A DNA stretch of 64,000 bases from Buttiauxella agrestis. GTDB taxonomy: Bacteria; Pseudomonadota; Gammaproteobacteria; Enterobacterales; Enterobacteriaceae. The notes below the pieces were generated by a model. That model saw only the letters and a program-made list of their open reading frames with translations, did not search any database and was not told the DNA's origin. Below are positions 19,278 through 28,578 of this stretch, piece after piece. Where the stretch lies: the NCBI RefSeq assembly GCF_900446255.1, contig NZ_UIGI01000001.1:4800763-4864762 (forward strand), written 5' to 3'. The position numbers and the translations under genes were made by a program. Numbering within the stretch: position 1 is the first letter of the stretch; each line of letters begins with the position of its first letter.

Positions 19278-20138
19278 ATGAACTACGACGTGAGCCAACT
19301 TATTTCTCATCTGCTCAATAGCCCCTCAGGCATTCAGCGTATCTGGCTTGCAGACAGCCAAACCGCCCCATCCGAACTTGCTTATCAGGTTGATTTTCCG
19401 CGAATCGAAGTCGTGTTAGATGGCGTTTTAATGGACGCCTGCGATGCGGGAATGCCGGCCAGACTTGAGCAGCATGACGTGCTCTACGTTCCAGCAAAAT
19501 GCTGGAACAACCCGCAATGGAATTCGCCCGTCACGACGTTAAGTATTCTATTTGGCAAACAGCAACTTGGATTCAGTATTCTGCGATGGGATGGAACGAC
19601 GTTTAAAACACTGGGTAAACAGAACGTTGCTCGCCGCGGGCCGCGAATCGGCTCGTTTTTGCTTCAGGCACTCAACGAACTGGTCATGCAACCACACGAT
19701 CAGCAAACAGCGCGGTTTATTGTCAGTAGTATTCTGAGTCATTGTACTGATTTGCTTGATAGCCAAATCCAGACCGCTTCACGTAGTCAGGCACTTTTCG
19801 AAGCCGTGCGGGAATACATTGATGAAAATTATGCAGAACCTTTAACCCGAGAGTCTGTTGCTCAGGTATTTCATATCTCACCGAACTACCTTTCACATCT
19901 TTTTCAGAAAACCGGTACGGTGGGCTTTAACGAATATCTAAACCACACCCGCCTGGAACATGCCAAAACATTACTGAAACGCTACGAATTGAAGGTGAAA
20001 GAGGTGGCTCATGCCTGCGGTTTTGTCGACAGCAACTATTTTTGCCGTTTATTCAGGAAGAATACCGAGCGATCGCCGTCGGAATATCGACGCCAGTATC
20101 ATAGTCAGTTGACGGAAAGAACAATTAATCGAGAATAA
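19278..20138 (+). CDS. yijO: AraC-family transcriptional regulator YijO
   Basis: 286-residue regulator with an N-terminal cupin-like sensing region (PRIEVVLDGVLMDACDAGM, VLYVPAKCWNNPQW) and a C-terminal AraC double helix-turn-helix from about residue 175. The first HTH is RESVAQVFHISPNYLSHLFQ. The second is VKEVAHACGFVDSNYFCRLFRKNTERSPSEYR. The effector and targets are not known to me. It faces the frw/pfl cluster and its last 14 bp overlap convergent frwD, which makes it a candidate regulator of that cluster; this is inference from position only. Confidence 0.88.
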   Translation: MNYDVSQLISHLLNSPSGIQRIWLADSQTAPSELAYQVDFPRIEVVLDGVLMDACDAGMPARLEQHDVLYVPAKCWNNPQWNSPVTTLSILFGKQQLGFSILRWDGTTFKTLGKQNVARRGPRIGSFLLQALNELVMQPHDQQTARFIVSSILSHCTDLLDSQIQTASRSQALFEAVREYIDENYAEPLTRESVAQVFHISPNYLSHLFQKTGTVGFNEYLNHTRLEHAKTLLKRYELKVKEVAHACGFVDSNYFCRLFRKNTERSPSEYRRQYHSQLTERTINRE

Positions 20139-20469
20139 TACGAGTGTCTTGCGGAGTGCCAAAAATTCGTCGCGCCGCCGACATCGCTTTTTGCGGCTCG
20201 CGCAGGAATGCATTAATACCGGATTGCACACAACGGCAATGTACGAAACGCGCCGCTCCCGCCAGCTCAATATCGGTGATCAGCAATACCACATCGGCTT
20301 GTTCGATATCCGTTTGCGACAACTCATTTTCAATTCCTAGCGCACCTTGAGTTTCGATTTTTACGGTCCACTTTTCTTGCTGACAGAGCTTTTCGAGCCG
20401 TTCCGCCGCCATATAGGTATGAGCGACACCACTAACACATGCTGTTACTGCGACTAAATGTCGAGTCAT
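20125..20469 (-). CDS. frwD: Fructose-type PTS enzyme IIB component FrwD
   Basis: 114-residue IIB protein of the fructose PTS family. The phosphocysteine sits in VTACVSGVAHTYMAAERL near the N terminus, very like FrwB. The cluster thus holds two separate IIB proteins for one IIC. The start is the ATG at 20469 with an AGGAGAGCGGAG ribosome-binding region. It is the last gene of the minus-strand frwC-frwB-pflD-pflC-frwD unit, 21 bp downstream of pflC. Its 3' end overlaps convergent yijO by 14 bp. Whether FrwD phosphorylates sugar or has a regulatory role cannot be told from sequence. Confidence 0.92.
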   Translation of the reverse strand: MTRHLVAVTACVSGVAHTYMAAERLEKLCQQEKWTVKIETQGALGIENELSQTDIEQADVVLLITDIELAGAARFVHCRCVQSGINAFLREPQKAMSAARRIFGTPQDTRIILD

Positions 20470-20490
20470 CTCCGCTCTCCTCTATGAAAA

Positions 20491-21366
20491 CTAACCGCCA
20501 ATGGTTACATGATACCCTGCACTTTCTGCCATCTGCCGCAATAGTGCGATTTCTGAAGCATCAGGTGGCACTATTCCCCTCATATCCCATGCTCGCCCCA
20601 ACAATTGATATTTTGCCTCACCGTATTGATGGAAAGGTAGCAGGTGGATTTCGGTAAGTTTTAAGGGGGCAAGGAATTGGAGTATTGCAGCCATATTACC
20701 TTGCTCGAGGGTATACCCCGGAATCAAAGGCACTCGGGGGATGACCCGAATACCCGACTCGACCAACAATTTAAGATTTGCCAGGACCCTGGGTTGATTG
20801 ATATTCAGCACGGATTTTGCTTTCTCGGTGTCCATGATTTTCAAATCGAACAGGACTTCGTCGCACTGCCGCGCCAGAGCAAGCACTTTTTCAGATGCAG
20901 CATCACCAGCGGTTTCAATAGCAGTATGGATTCCTAGCGATTTCAGACGCTTGAGAAAACGAGTCGCAACAGCCGCCTGCATCAATACCTCGCCGCCTGA
21001 AAGCGTAACGCCACCTTTTGATGACCGGAAGAAAACGTCATCTTTCAGCACCTCTTTTTCGAGTTCGGCCAGCGAATAATCACGACCAATGCTTTCCATT
21101 GCCCCTGAGGGGCATTCATCTACATCATTCTGACAAGTCGGACAGTGCAGGCATTTTGATAAACGCCGCACGGTTTCAATCTTCCCGGAGATTGACTCCG
21201 GGTTTGCGCACCACGGGCAGTAATGTGGGCAGCCTTTGAAAAAAACCACTGTCCTGATGCCATTGCCATCATTCAGGGAGTAGCGCTGGATATTGAAGAT
21301 ACGCGCTTTTGCCTCCCCGTCTTCGATCACCTCACAACTGATGCGCGGTACGGCGGATAATGTCAT
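20491..21366 (-). CDS. pflC: Glycyl-radical-enzyme activase PflC
   Basis: Radical-SAM enzyme that installs the glycyl radical on PflD under anaerobic conditions. The 291-residue protein carries the SAM cluster motif CPHYCPWC (in VVFFKGCPHYCPWCANPES) and a second cysteine-rich insert (CLHCPTCQNDVDECPSGA) for auxiliary Fe-S clusters. That insert is typical of activases of dehydratase/lyase-type glycyl radical enzymes rather than of PflA. The start is the ATG at 21366 (MTLSAVPRISC), inside pflD, giving a 35-bp overlap; the open frame extends 48 bp further but lacks family similarity. Coupled translation with its substrate PflD is likely. Confidence 0.93.
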   Translation of the reverse strand: MTLSAVPRISCEVIEDGEAKARIFNIQRYSLNDGNGIRTVVFFKGCPHYCPWCANPESISGKIETVRRLSKCLHCPTCQNDVDECPSGAMESIGRDYSLAELEKEVLKDDVFFRSSKGGVTLSGGEVLMQAAVATRFLKRLKSLGIHTAIETAGDAASEKVLALARQCDEVLFDLKIMDTEKAKSVLNINQPRVLANLKLLVESGIRVIPRVPLIPGYTLEQGNMAAILQFLAPLKLTEIHLLPFHQYGEAKYQLLGRAWDMRGIVPPDASEIALLRQMAESAGYHVTIGG

Positions 21367-23629
21367 CCTGAATCTCCTTCGACAGCTCCACAAAGAAAGC
21401 GCTGTACCCGGCAACTCGTACTACCAGCCCGGCATAATCTTGCGGCCGACTTTGCGCATCACGTAGCGTTTCGGCGTTCACCACGTTGAATTGAATATGC
21501 TGCAATTTAAGCTTAGAAAACGCTCCGAGGAAATCTGCCAGTTTATGAAGTCCAGCGTCCCCTTCCAGCGTGCTGGGGGTAAATTTCACGTTCAACAATG
21601 TGCCATTGGAGAGCAAATAGTTATCCAGCTTGCTGACAGATTTTAGTACCGCTGTCGGCCCCTGGCAGTCTTGCCCCAGCATGGGTGATAATCCCCCATC
21701 GGCAAGTTGTTCGCCCGCATATCGCCCGTCAGGTGTTGCACCGACCACCGCGCCAAGTGGCACATGCGCCGACACCGTGTATGAGCCTGGCGTGAAACTG
21801 CCGCCGCGTGGATTACGGTATTTTTCGACCTCTTTGCAGTAAAAGCGCAACAGATCGGCGCTGATGTTGTCCACTTCGTCGATATCATTGCCATATTTTT
21901 CAAAGCGATTAATTAAACGCGCACGTATTTGTTTCCCTTCCGGGCTTTCAAAGTTATCTTTCAGCACCGCCAGAAGTTCATCAAAACTTAACCGCTGCTG
22001 CTCAAACACCATACCGTTGAGCGCATGCAATGAGTCGCTAAGATTGGCGATGCCTATTCCCTGAACACCCGAGAAGTTATAGCGGGCGCCACCTTCAGTA
22101 ATGTCTTTACCGCTTTGCAGGCAATCATCGATAAACGATGAAAGTAACGGTACTGGTGCCCAATCACGATGGCCGATATCGCAGATGTTGCTGCCCTCAA
22201 CCATCAGTTTGATGTAGTGGCAAATTTTGTCGCGGATTTGCTGCAACAGGCTCTGATAGTCCAAAGCGCTGTTGCCTTCGTTTTCCAGCAAAACAATTTC
22301 CATCACCTTCAAGAGATTAAACATGGCGATGTCATGCAAGCCGTAAGTTCGCCCGGGAATGGATAGCTCTACGCATCCTACAACGGCGTAATCACGTGCA
22401 TCTTCCAGCGAAACGCCCCGGTTCAGGAATGCAGGCACAACGACTTCATCATTGAAGATTTGTGGAATCCCCGTTCCGAGGCGCACGGTTTCAGCTGTTT
22501 TCAGCAGGAAGGGGCGGTCAATCAGCTCATTTACCCGCACCCCAAGGTTCGGCTGCGGTAATTGGATACTCTGGTAGGCATCAAGACACAGGAAAGAAAG
22601 CACGTTCACAGCGCTACGCCCGTTTTCAGTCAATCCGCCCAGTAAAATGGTGTAGCCCGTTGGGAAACCAGCAAAATAACGAGCACTGCTGGTGGATCGC
22701 AGTAAAACGATGTCATTACATTTTACCCACAGCGACTCCAGCAGCTCGCGCAAAAATTCAGGGCTTTCCCCCTGATTCAACGAGGTCTGGTAAAACGGCA
22801 GCATGTATTGATCGAAGCGCCCCAACGACAGCGAACTAGCGTTCGATTCATACTGGAGAATAATGTTCATGTACCAGAACAGCTGACAAGCCTGCCAGAA
22901 GTCTTTCGGACGTGATTCGGCATTGTGGCGAGAAATGCTAGCCATTTTCAATAACTCACCCTGCCGCTCGACATCTTCGCATTCAGCCGCCAGTTTCTCG
23001 GCCAACTCAGCGTAACGCAGGATATGCCGCTGTGAGGCTTCCAGCAGGATTAATGCTGACTGATAGAAATGGTTATCGGGTGATTTACGGCAGTGCTCAC
23101 GCAATTCCTCCACCAGTTTACCCAAACCGTTTTGTAACAGGCGCGGGTAATCAATAATGATATGCCCCTGCCCTTTATCAGTTTGGTTGACGCTAAAAAT
23201 TTGCGTTTTTACCGCCTCTTTGACGTCATCCGTCATTTGGCTATTGATGAAATCTTTCATCGAACGCTTTTCCCAATAAGGGTAAAGCTGTTCCCGGTAT
23301 AACGCTTTATCCTGCTCGCTAATTTCAAACCTGTCTTGCGGGCGAGTCGGGAATTGATCCAATTCTTTGAGCAACCAATAAGGGTCCATCTCCGGCGACA
23401 TAATCCCGGCGCGCGGTTTTACGGTTCGATTACCCGCAATCAACTCATCCTCTCGAATCGCTATTTGCACGTTATCCAGAATGTACGCTGTTGCTTTAGC
23501 CCGGCGTAACAGCACATGTTCACCTTCCGTTGTGCGGTGGCTGACGGTGTAAAGCACCGCGCGCTCCAGAGAAATTTCTCGCGGTTGGGCAAACAATGCT
23601 GATTTCAAACGTTCGATACGATGAGTCAT
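21332..23629 (-). CDS. pflD: Glycyl radical enzyme PflD (anhydrohexitol-phosphate lyase candidate)
   Basis: 765 residues, the same length as E. coli PflD. The C-terminal glycyl-radical loop RVAGYSAFF places the radical at Gly741, and the active-site cysteine is Cys419 in VVGCVELSIPGR. The GCVE motif is that of C-O/C-N lyases and dehydratases. True pyruvate formate-lyase has two adjacent cysteines, which are absent here, so the old gene name is misleading. I recall a recent E. coli report that PflD opens the ring of 1,5-anhydromannitol-6-phosphate to give 1-deoxyfructose-6-phosphate. The flanking PTS, FsaB and GldA genes fit that pathway exactly. The enzyme is oxygen-sensitive and needs PflC. 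Confidence 0.93.
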   Translation of the reverse strand: MTHRIERLKSALFAQPREISLERAVLYTVSHRTTEGEHVLLRRAKATAYILDNVQIAIREDELIAGNRTVKPRAGIMSPEMDPYWLLKELDQFPTRPQDRFEISEQDKALYREQLYPYWEKRSMKDFINSQMTDDVKEAVKTQIFSVNQTDKGQGHIIIDYPRLLQNGLGKLVEELREHCRKSPDNHFYQSALILLEASQRHILRYAELAEKLAAECEDVERQGELLKMASISRHNAESRPKDFWQACQLFWYMNIILQYESNASSLSLGRFDQYMLPFYQTSLNQGESPEFLRELLESLWVKCNDIVLLRSTSSARYFAGFPTGYTILLGGLTENGRSAVNVLSFLCLDAYQSIQLPQPNLGVRVNELIDRPFLLKTAETVRLGTGIPQIFNDEVVVPAFLNRGVSLEDARDYAVVGCVELSIPGRTYGLHDIAMFNLLKVMEIVLLENEGNSALDYQSLLQQIRDKICHYIKLMVEGSNICDIGHRDWAPVPLLSSFIDDCLQSGKDITEGGARYNFSGVQGIGIANLSDSLHALNGMVFEQQRLSFDELLAVLKDNFESPEGKQIRARLINRFEKYGNDIDEVDNISADLLRFYCKEVEKYRNPRGGSFTPGSYTVSAHVPLGAVVGATPDGRYAGEQLADGGLSPMLGQDCQGPTAVLKSVSKLDNYLLSNGTLLNVKFTPSTLEGDAGLHKLADFLGAFSKLKLQHIQFNVVNAETLRDAQSRPQDYAGLVVRVAGYSAFFVELSKEIQDDIIRRTAHQL

Positions 23630-23658
23630 GATGTGCTCCTTACTGGTCAGTCAAAGGC

Positions 23659-23979
23659 TCAGGCGGTTTGTGCCAGATGGGCTTCAATCTTGCTCATGAT
23701 GGCGTCGGCACGTTTCACTGCATCACTGATATTGACGCGCACAATCGTTTTACCGGAAAAGCGCTCTTCCATTTTGATGCCGATATCCTTGGTCAGAATC
23801 ACCATATCCGCACTGGCGATATCCTCAGCGGTGAGTTCATTTTCAAGACCGATTGAGCCTTGAGTTTCCACTTTCACTTCCCAACCTTTTGCCTTGGCGG
23901 CACCTTCAAGTGCTTCAGCAGCCATGTAAGTATGAGCAACACCTGATGGGCAAGCAGTAACAGCAATAATCTTCGTCAT
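23659..23979 (-). CDS. frwB: Fructose-type PTS enzyme IIB component FrwB
   Basis: 106-residue IIB domain protein with phosphocysteine motif VTACPSGVAHTYMAAEAL at the N terminus. It accepts phosphate from the IIA domain of FrwA and passes it to substrate bound by FrwC. It lies 20 bp after frwC and has an AAGGA ribosome-binding site. It is a close paralogue of FrwD at the other end of the operon. Confidence 0.94.
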   Translation of the reverse strand: MTKIIAVTACPSGVAHTYMAAEALEGAAKAKGWEVKVETQGSIGLENELTAEDIASADMVILTKDIGIKMEERFSGKTIVRVNISDAVKRADAIMSKIEAHLAQTA

Positions 23980-23999
23980 GGTTAATTCCTTTTTATCAA

Positions 24000-25082
24000 T
24001 CAGTTAATTTCGAAATCCAGGTCCAGATCGTCTTCAGCCTTCGCGGACGTATCAGTCTGCTTTTTACGGGCATAAGTTTTCAAAAGATTCACGCAGACTG
24101 CGGTGACGATGGCCCCCACCAACAACGCAAGAACAAAACCAAACTTACCTTCAACAACCGGCAGCACAATTAATCCGCCCCAGCCTGCATAACATTGCGC
24201 TCCCATGAGTGCGGCAGTGGTTGCCCCACATGCAGACCCGAGCATAATGGAAGGGATAACACGTAATGGATCGGCAGCCGCAAACGGAATCGCTCCTTCA
24301 GTCACACCCACACACCCCATGACCAAAGCCGCCTTGCCTGCCTCACGCTCTTCACTACTAAAGTTCTTGCGGTTCATCAGCGTTGCGAGGCCTAGCCCTA
24401 ATGGCGGAACAGCGATTCCCACAGCAGCAATAGCCACCACGCTATACACGCCTTGTGCGACGCAAATCAGCATAAAGGCGTAAGCCACTTTGTTAACCGG
24501 ACCACCCATATCAAAGGCCAGCATCAGCCCCATGATCACCGCCAGAACCACAATGCTGCCTTGCTGCATTCCTTGCAGCCAATGAGTCAGATTACCGGTC
24601 AGCGCACCGACAGGTTCTCCTAAACCCCACATCATGATGCCCGCAGTAATAAAGGTGCCGACAATAGGAATGACAAAAATGGGCATCACCGAGCGCAGTA
24701 TTTTTGGCACCGGGATTTTCTTGATATAGAAGACAACAATGCCACCGATGATCCCGGCGATGATTGCGCCAAAGAACCCGGCCCCAAAACTGTTCCCCAC
24801 CCAGGCACCTATTGCACAAGGGGCGAGCGCAGAACGCTCTGCAATTGAATAGCCGATGTAGGCCGCGAGGAACGGAACCATTAGCGTTAAACCTGCAACG
24901 CCTATATCAAACAGTTTTTTCAGATTGGGGTCGCTCAGAGCATCCGGTACAGCACCTTTGCCATACAGCATGACGGAAACAGCCAGCAAAATGCCGCCTG
25001 CCACCACGAAGGGAATCATATGCGACACACCGGTCATTAAATGCTGTCGCGTGTTTTTGAGGATCTGGACCAACTCTTTCAT
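24000..25082 (-). CDS. frwC: Fructose-type PTS enzyme IIC permease FrwC
   Basis: Integral inner-membrane permease of 360 residues with about nine to ten transmembrane segments (for example MIPFVVAGGILLAVSVML, AIIAGIIGGIVVFYI and FVLALLVGAIVTAVCVNLL). It has the fructose-family features GxxxxAxxxIGxSIAERSALAP, AFDMGGPVNKVAYAF and GVTEGAIPFAAADPLRVIP. It transports and, with IIB, phosphorylates the incoming hexose or anhydrohexitol. First gene of its operon, divergent from frwA across a 308-bp control region that contains a CRP-like site. Confidence 0.94.
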   Translation of the reverse strand: MKELVQILKNTRQHLMTGVSHMIPFVVAGGILLAVSVMLYGKGAVPDALSDPNLKKLFDIGVAGLTLMVPFLAAYIGYSIAERSALAPCAIGAWVGNSFGAGFFGAIIAGIIGGIVVFYIKKIPVPKILRSVMPIFVIPIVGTFITAGIMMWGLGEPVGALTGNLTHWLQGMQQGSIVVLAVIMGLMLAFDMGGPVNKVAYAFMLICVAQGVYSVVAIAAVGIAVPPLGLGLATLMNRKNFSSEEREAGKAALVMGCVGVTEGAIPFAAADPLRVIPSIMLGSACGATTAALMGAQCYAGWGGLIVLPVVEGKFGFVLALLVGAIVTAVCVNLLKTYARKKQTDTSAKAEDDLDLDFEIN

Positions 25083-25260
25083 AAAGCACTCCCGGCCTTA
25101 GCGGCATATGTCCAAAATATTGGGGACACAATAGGCAATCTGGGCAGTGACAGACAGTGGATAAAAACGTCATTTACTGGATTTTTGTAATACGAAAATA
25201 GAAATGCGATCCGCCTCAAAACTTAACATTACGGGTTTCATTACTTGCTTAATCAGGTTT

Positions 25261-25276
25261 TGTGAGGCATCTCGCA
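25261..25276. promoter_or_regulatory. CRP-like site in the frwC-frwA divergent region
   Basis: TGTGA-GGCATC-TCGCA matches the CRP consensus TGTGA-N6-TCACA at nine of ten positions. It lies about 180 bp from frwC and 115 bp from frwA in the 308-bp gap, so catabolite control of both arms is plausible. The rest of the gap is A/T-rich, and no other convincing site was identified. Confidence 0.6.
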
Positions 25277-25390
25277 AATACTCGCACACAATACATTTAT
25301 CCAGTTTTTGACAGTTTTGTCTCATGGCGACTCACGGCAAAGGCCACTTATTCTGTAGCCATTGTTTTGAGTTGGTTCAGGAGAACTTCT

Positions 25391-27892
25391 ATGGCACTGG
25401 TTATTCATTTCCGCTGTGATTTACCAAACGGAGTACATGCTCGCCCCGCCAGTCTTGTTGAAACACTATGCAATCAGTTTTCCTCAACGATTGAATGGCA
25501 TAACTTGCGCACCGATCGTCATGGTGATGCAAAAAGTGCATTGTCACTTATCGGTACAGGGACATTAAAAGGGGACGACTGCCAAATTCGGGTTGCTGGT
25601 AACGATGAAGATCATGCTTTCGCCATGCTTTCCACCTTCATACAAGATGAGTTTCCTCACTGTGACGCCCCACTACCGGAAGTACAAAACAGCGAAATTG
25701 CCCCTGTTCCAGAATCTCTCTCACGCCTGAATCCCTCCTTCTTCCGTGCAAATCCGGTGTGTGCCGGAAGTGCCAGCGGAATACTCATTCCGCTCGCTTC
25801 ACTCGATTTGAACAAACTAGGGGATTTGCCTGCGGCACGAAGCATTGACGTGGAACAAGCGGCACTTAAGAGCGGGCTTGAGCAACTACTAAGAGCTATT
25901 AATCTCCGTCAACTCGCCAGCGACGGTACGGCTAGCGCTATTCTTGAAGCACATCGATCCCTTGCGAGTGACATTTCATTACGCACGCAGCTTCTGGAAC
26001 AGATACATGCAGGTGCAAGTTGCGCGGCAGCAATAGTGAAAACAGCAGCATACTTCTGCGCTCAGTTTTCTCAGTCAGAAAGTGTGTACCTGCAAGAGCG
26101 TGTACTTGATGTCCGGGATGTCTGCTTCCAGCTGTTACAGCATATCTATGGTGAAACGCGCTTCCCAACGCCCGGCAAATTACAGCAGGAAGCCATCTGT
26201 GTAGCAGATGAAATTACACCCAGTCAGTTTCTGGAATTGGATAAGACCTTACTCAAAGGGCTTGTGCTGCGCAGCGGCGGAACGACCTCCCACACGGTAA
26301 TTCTGGCTCGCTCATTTAATATCCCAACACTTGTGGGAATGGATACAGATGCACTGCGCCCGTGGTTGCAACAAACGGTACAAATCGACGGCGATCTTGG
26401 CCTCATCGTCGTCAATCTTACCGATTCGGTAAAACGCTATTACCAACAAGAAGCCAGGGTGCAGCAAGTTCTGCGCAATCAGCAAAAAGAATGGCTCAAC
26501 CAGTTGGGGCGCACCGCGGATGGTCTTCGTCTGGAAGTGGCCGCCAACATTGCTCATTGTGTTGAATCGGCTCCGGCGTTTAATAACGGTGCAGAAGCTG
26601 TTGGTCTGTTCCGCACTGAAATGCTGTATATGGACCGCGTGCATGCTCCTTCAGAAGATGAACTTTACAATATCTACTGCCAGGCGCTGGAAGGGGCAAA
26701 TGGGCGCAGCATTATTGTACGCACAATAGATATCGGCGGTGATAAGCCAGTGGAGTATTTGAATATTCCCGCGGAGAACAACCCGTTCCTTGGCTACCGT
26801 GCCGTGCGCATTTATCAAGAATACCTGTCGCTTTTCCATAGCCAGTTACGCTCCATTTTGCGCGCATCGGCACACGGATCATTAAAAATCATGATCCCCA
26901 TGATCTCCTCAATGGAAGAGATCTTGTGGGTAAAAGATCAACTCGCGGAAGTAAAACAGTCGCTACGCAGTGAACACATCCCATTTGATGAAAAAATCCC
27001 GCTCGGCATCATGCTTGAAGTGCCTTCGGTGATGTTCATCATCGACCAGTGCTGTGAAGAGATTGATTTCTTTAGCATTGGCAGCAATGACCTGACGCAA
27101 TATCTACTGGCGGTTGACCGTGACAATGCAAAAGTCACGCGTCATTACAACAGCCTGAATCCAGCATTCTTGCGCGCACTGGATTACGCAGTACAGGCGG
27201 TTCATCGCCAGGGGAAATGGATTGGGCTTTGTGGTGAGCTGGGTGCGAAAGGCTCAGTTTTACCGTTGCTGGTGGGCTTAGGGCTGGATGAAATCAGCAT
27301 GAGCGCCCCTTCAATTCCGGCCACGAAAGCACGCCTGGCACAGCTTGACAGCAAAGCCTGCCGCCAGTTGCTTAACCAGGCGATGGCCTGCCGTACCTCC
27401 CTTGAGGTCGAACATCTGCTAGCCCAGTTCCGCATGACTCAGCAAGATGCCCCCCTGATCACCCCGCAATGCATCTCGCTGACTAACGACTGGCGCAGCA
27501 AAGAAGAGGTGATTAAAGGCATGACCGACAACCTGCTGATTGCCGGGCGCTGCCGCTATCCACGCAAACTAGAAGCAGACCTGTGGGCGCGGGAAGCCGT
27601 GTTCTCAACGGGCTTAGGTTTTAGCTTCGCGATACCACACAGCAAATCTGAACATATCGAACAATCAACAATTAGCGTGGCACGGCTTCCGGCCCCAGTG
27701 AAATGGGGTGATGACGAAGCCCAGTTCATCATTATGCTGACGCTCAATAAACACGCCGCAGGCGATCAGCATATGCGTATTTTCTCCCGCCTGGCACGCC
27801 GCATCATGCATGAAGAGTTTCGTCATGCACTGGTTCACGCCGCTACGCAAGAGGCTATCGCCAGCCTGCTACAACACGAATTAGAACTCTAA
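25391..27892 (+). CDS. frwA: PTS multiphosphoryl transfer protein (HPr-EI-EIIA fusion)
   Basis: 833-residue fusion (also ptsA) that carries phosphate from PEP to FrwB without help from general PtsHI. Domain order: HPr-like (1-90, phospho-His16 in [10 protein letters not shown]), Enzyme I (about 115-670, phospho-His301 in [19 protein letters not shown] and PEP-binding [14 protein letters not shown]), then fructose-type IIA (about 690-833, His750 in [10 protein letters not shown]). The ATG at 25391 has an AGGAG ribosome-binding site and matches the E. coli start; the frame is open 129 bp further upstream. First gene of frwA-fsaB-gldA. Confidence 0.95.
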   Translation: MALVIHFRCDLPNGVHARPASLVETLCNQFSSTIEWHNLRTDRHGDAKSALSLIGTGTLKGDDCQIRVAGNDEDHAFAMLSTFIQDEFPHCDAPLPEVQNSEIAPVPESLSRLNPSFFRANPVCAGSASGILIPLASLDLNKLGDLPAARSIDVEQAALKSGLEQLLRAINLRQLASDGTASAILEAHRSLASDISLRTQLLEQIHAGASCAAAIVKTAAYFCAQFSQSESVYLQERVLDVRDVCFQLLQHIYGETRFPTPGKLQQEAICVADEITPSQFLELDKTLLKGLVLRSGGTTSHTVILARSFNIPTLVGMDTDALRPWLQQTVQIDGDLGLIVVNLTDSVKRYYQQEARVQQVLRNQQKEWLNQLGRTADGLRLEVAANIAHCVESAPAFNNGAEAVGLFRTEMLYMDRVHAPSEDELYNIYCQALEGANGRSIIVRTIDIGGDKPVEYLNIPAENNPFLGYRAVRIYQEYLSLFHSQLRSILRASAHGSLKIMIPMISSMEEILWVKDQLAEVKQSLRSEHIPFDEKIPLGIMLEVPSVMFIIDQCCEEIDFFSIGSNDLTQYLLAVDRDNAKVTRHYNSLNPAFLRALDYAVQAVHRQGKWIGLCGELGAKGSVLPLLVGLGLDEISMSAPSIPATKARLAQLDSKACRQLLNQAMACRTSLEVEHLLAQFRMTQQDAPLITPQCISLTNDWRSKEEVIKGMTDNLLIAGRCRYPRKLEADLWAREAVFSTGLGFSFAIPHSKSEHIEQSTISVARLPAPVKWGDDEAQFIIMLTLNKHAAGDQHMRIFSRLARRIMHEEFRHALVHAATQEAIASLLQHELEL

Positions 27893-27903
27893 GAGGACGA
27901 ACT

Positions 27904-28566
27904 ATGGAACTGTATCTGGATACCGCAAACGTAGCAGAAGTCGAACGTCTGGCACGAGTCTTCCCGATAGCGGGTGTCACCACGAACCCGAGCATTATTG
28001 CCGCCAGTAAAGAACCCATCTGGGATGTCCTGCCACGACTACAAAAGGCCATTGGTGCAGGCGGCATTCTGTTTGCCCAGACCATGAGCCGTGATGCTCA
28101 GGGCATGGTGAACGAAGCCAAACGTCTGCGCTCTGCTGTTCCGGGTATCGTGGTGAAAATCCCTGTCACTTCAGAGGGGCTAGCTGCAATTAAGCTATTG
28201 AAAAAGGAAGGTATTACCACGCTGGGAACGGCCGTGTACAGTGCGTCGCAAGGTCTGCTGGCGGCACTGGCGGGAGCGAAATACGTCGCGCCGTATGTTA
28301 ACCGCGTTGATGCGCAGGGAGGCGATGGCATTCGCATGGTTCAGGAATTACAAACCCTACTGAATCTTCACGCCCCCGAAAGCAAAGTGCTGGCAGCCAG
28401 TTTCAAAACGCCACGCCAGGCGCTGGATTGCTTACTGGCAGGCTGCGAAGCAATCACCCTTCCGTTAGATGTAGCGCAACAAATGCTCAATACCCCTGCG
28501 GTAGAGTCAGCTATAGCTCAGTTTGAGCAAGACTGGGCTAACGCATTTGGTCATATCAACTTGTGA
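27904..28566 (+). CDS. fsaB: Fructose-6-phosphate aldolase (transaldolase-like)
   Basis: Class I aldolase of the small transaldolase family, 220 residues, equal to E. coli FsaB. The Schiff-base lysine is Lys85 in [11 protein letters not shown], and the N terminus [16 protein letters not shown] carries the conserved Asp. It reversibly splits fructose-6-phosphate-type ketoses into glyceraldehyde-3-phosphate and a hydroxyketone (dihydroxyacetone or hydroxyacetone). In this cluster the likely substrate is 1-deoxyfructose-6-phosphate from PflD, giving hydroxyacetone for GldA. It lies 11 bp after frwA and 12 bp before gldA. Confidence 0.95.
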   Translation: MELYLDTANVAEVERLARVFPIAGVTTNPSIIAASKEPIWDVLPRLQKAIGAGGILFAQTMSRDAQGMVNEAKRLRSAVPGIVVKIPVTSEGLAAIKLLKKEGITTLGTAVYSASQGLLAALAGAKYVAPYVNRVDAQGGDGIRMVQELQTLLNLHAPESKVLAASFKTPRQALDCLLAGCEAITLPLDVAQQMLNTPAVESAIAQFEQDWANAFGHINL

Positions 28567-28578
28567 GGAAAATAGAGT

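Noticed and set aside
25262-25390. N-terminal extension of frwA to 25262
   Set aside because: The extra 43 residues do not belong to HPr, and the ATG at 25391 has a good AGGAG site and matches the family start.
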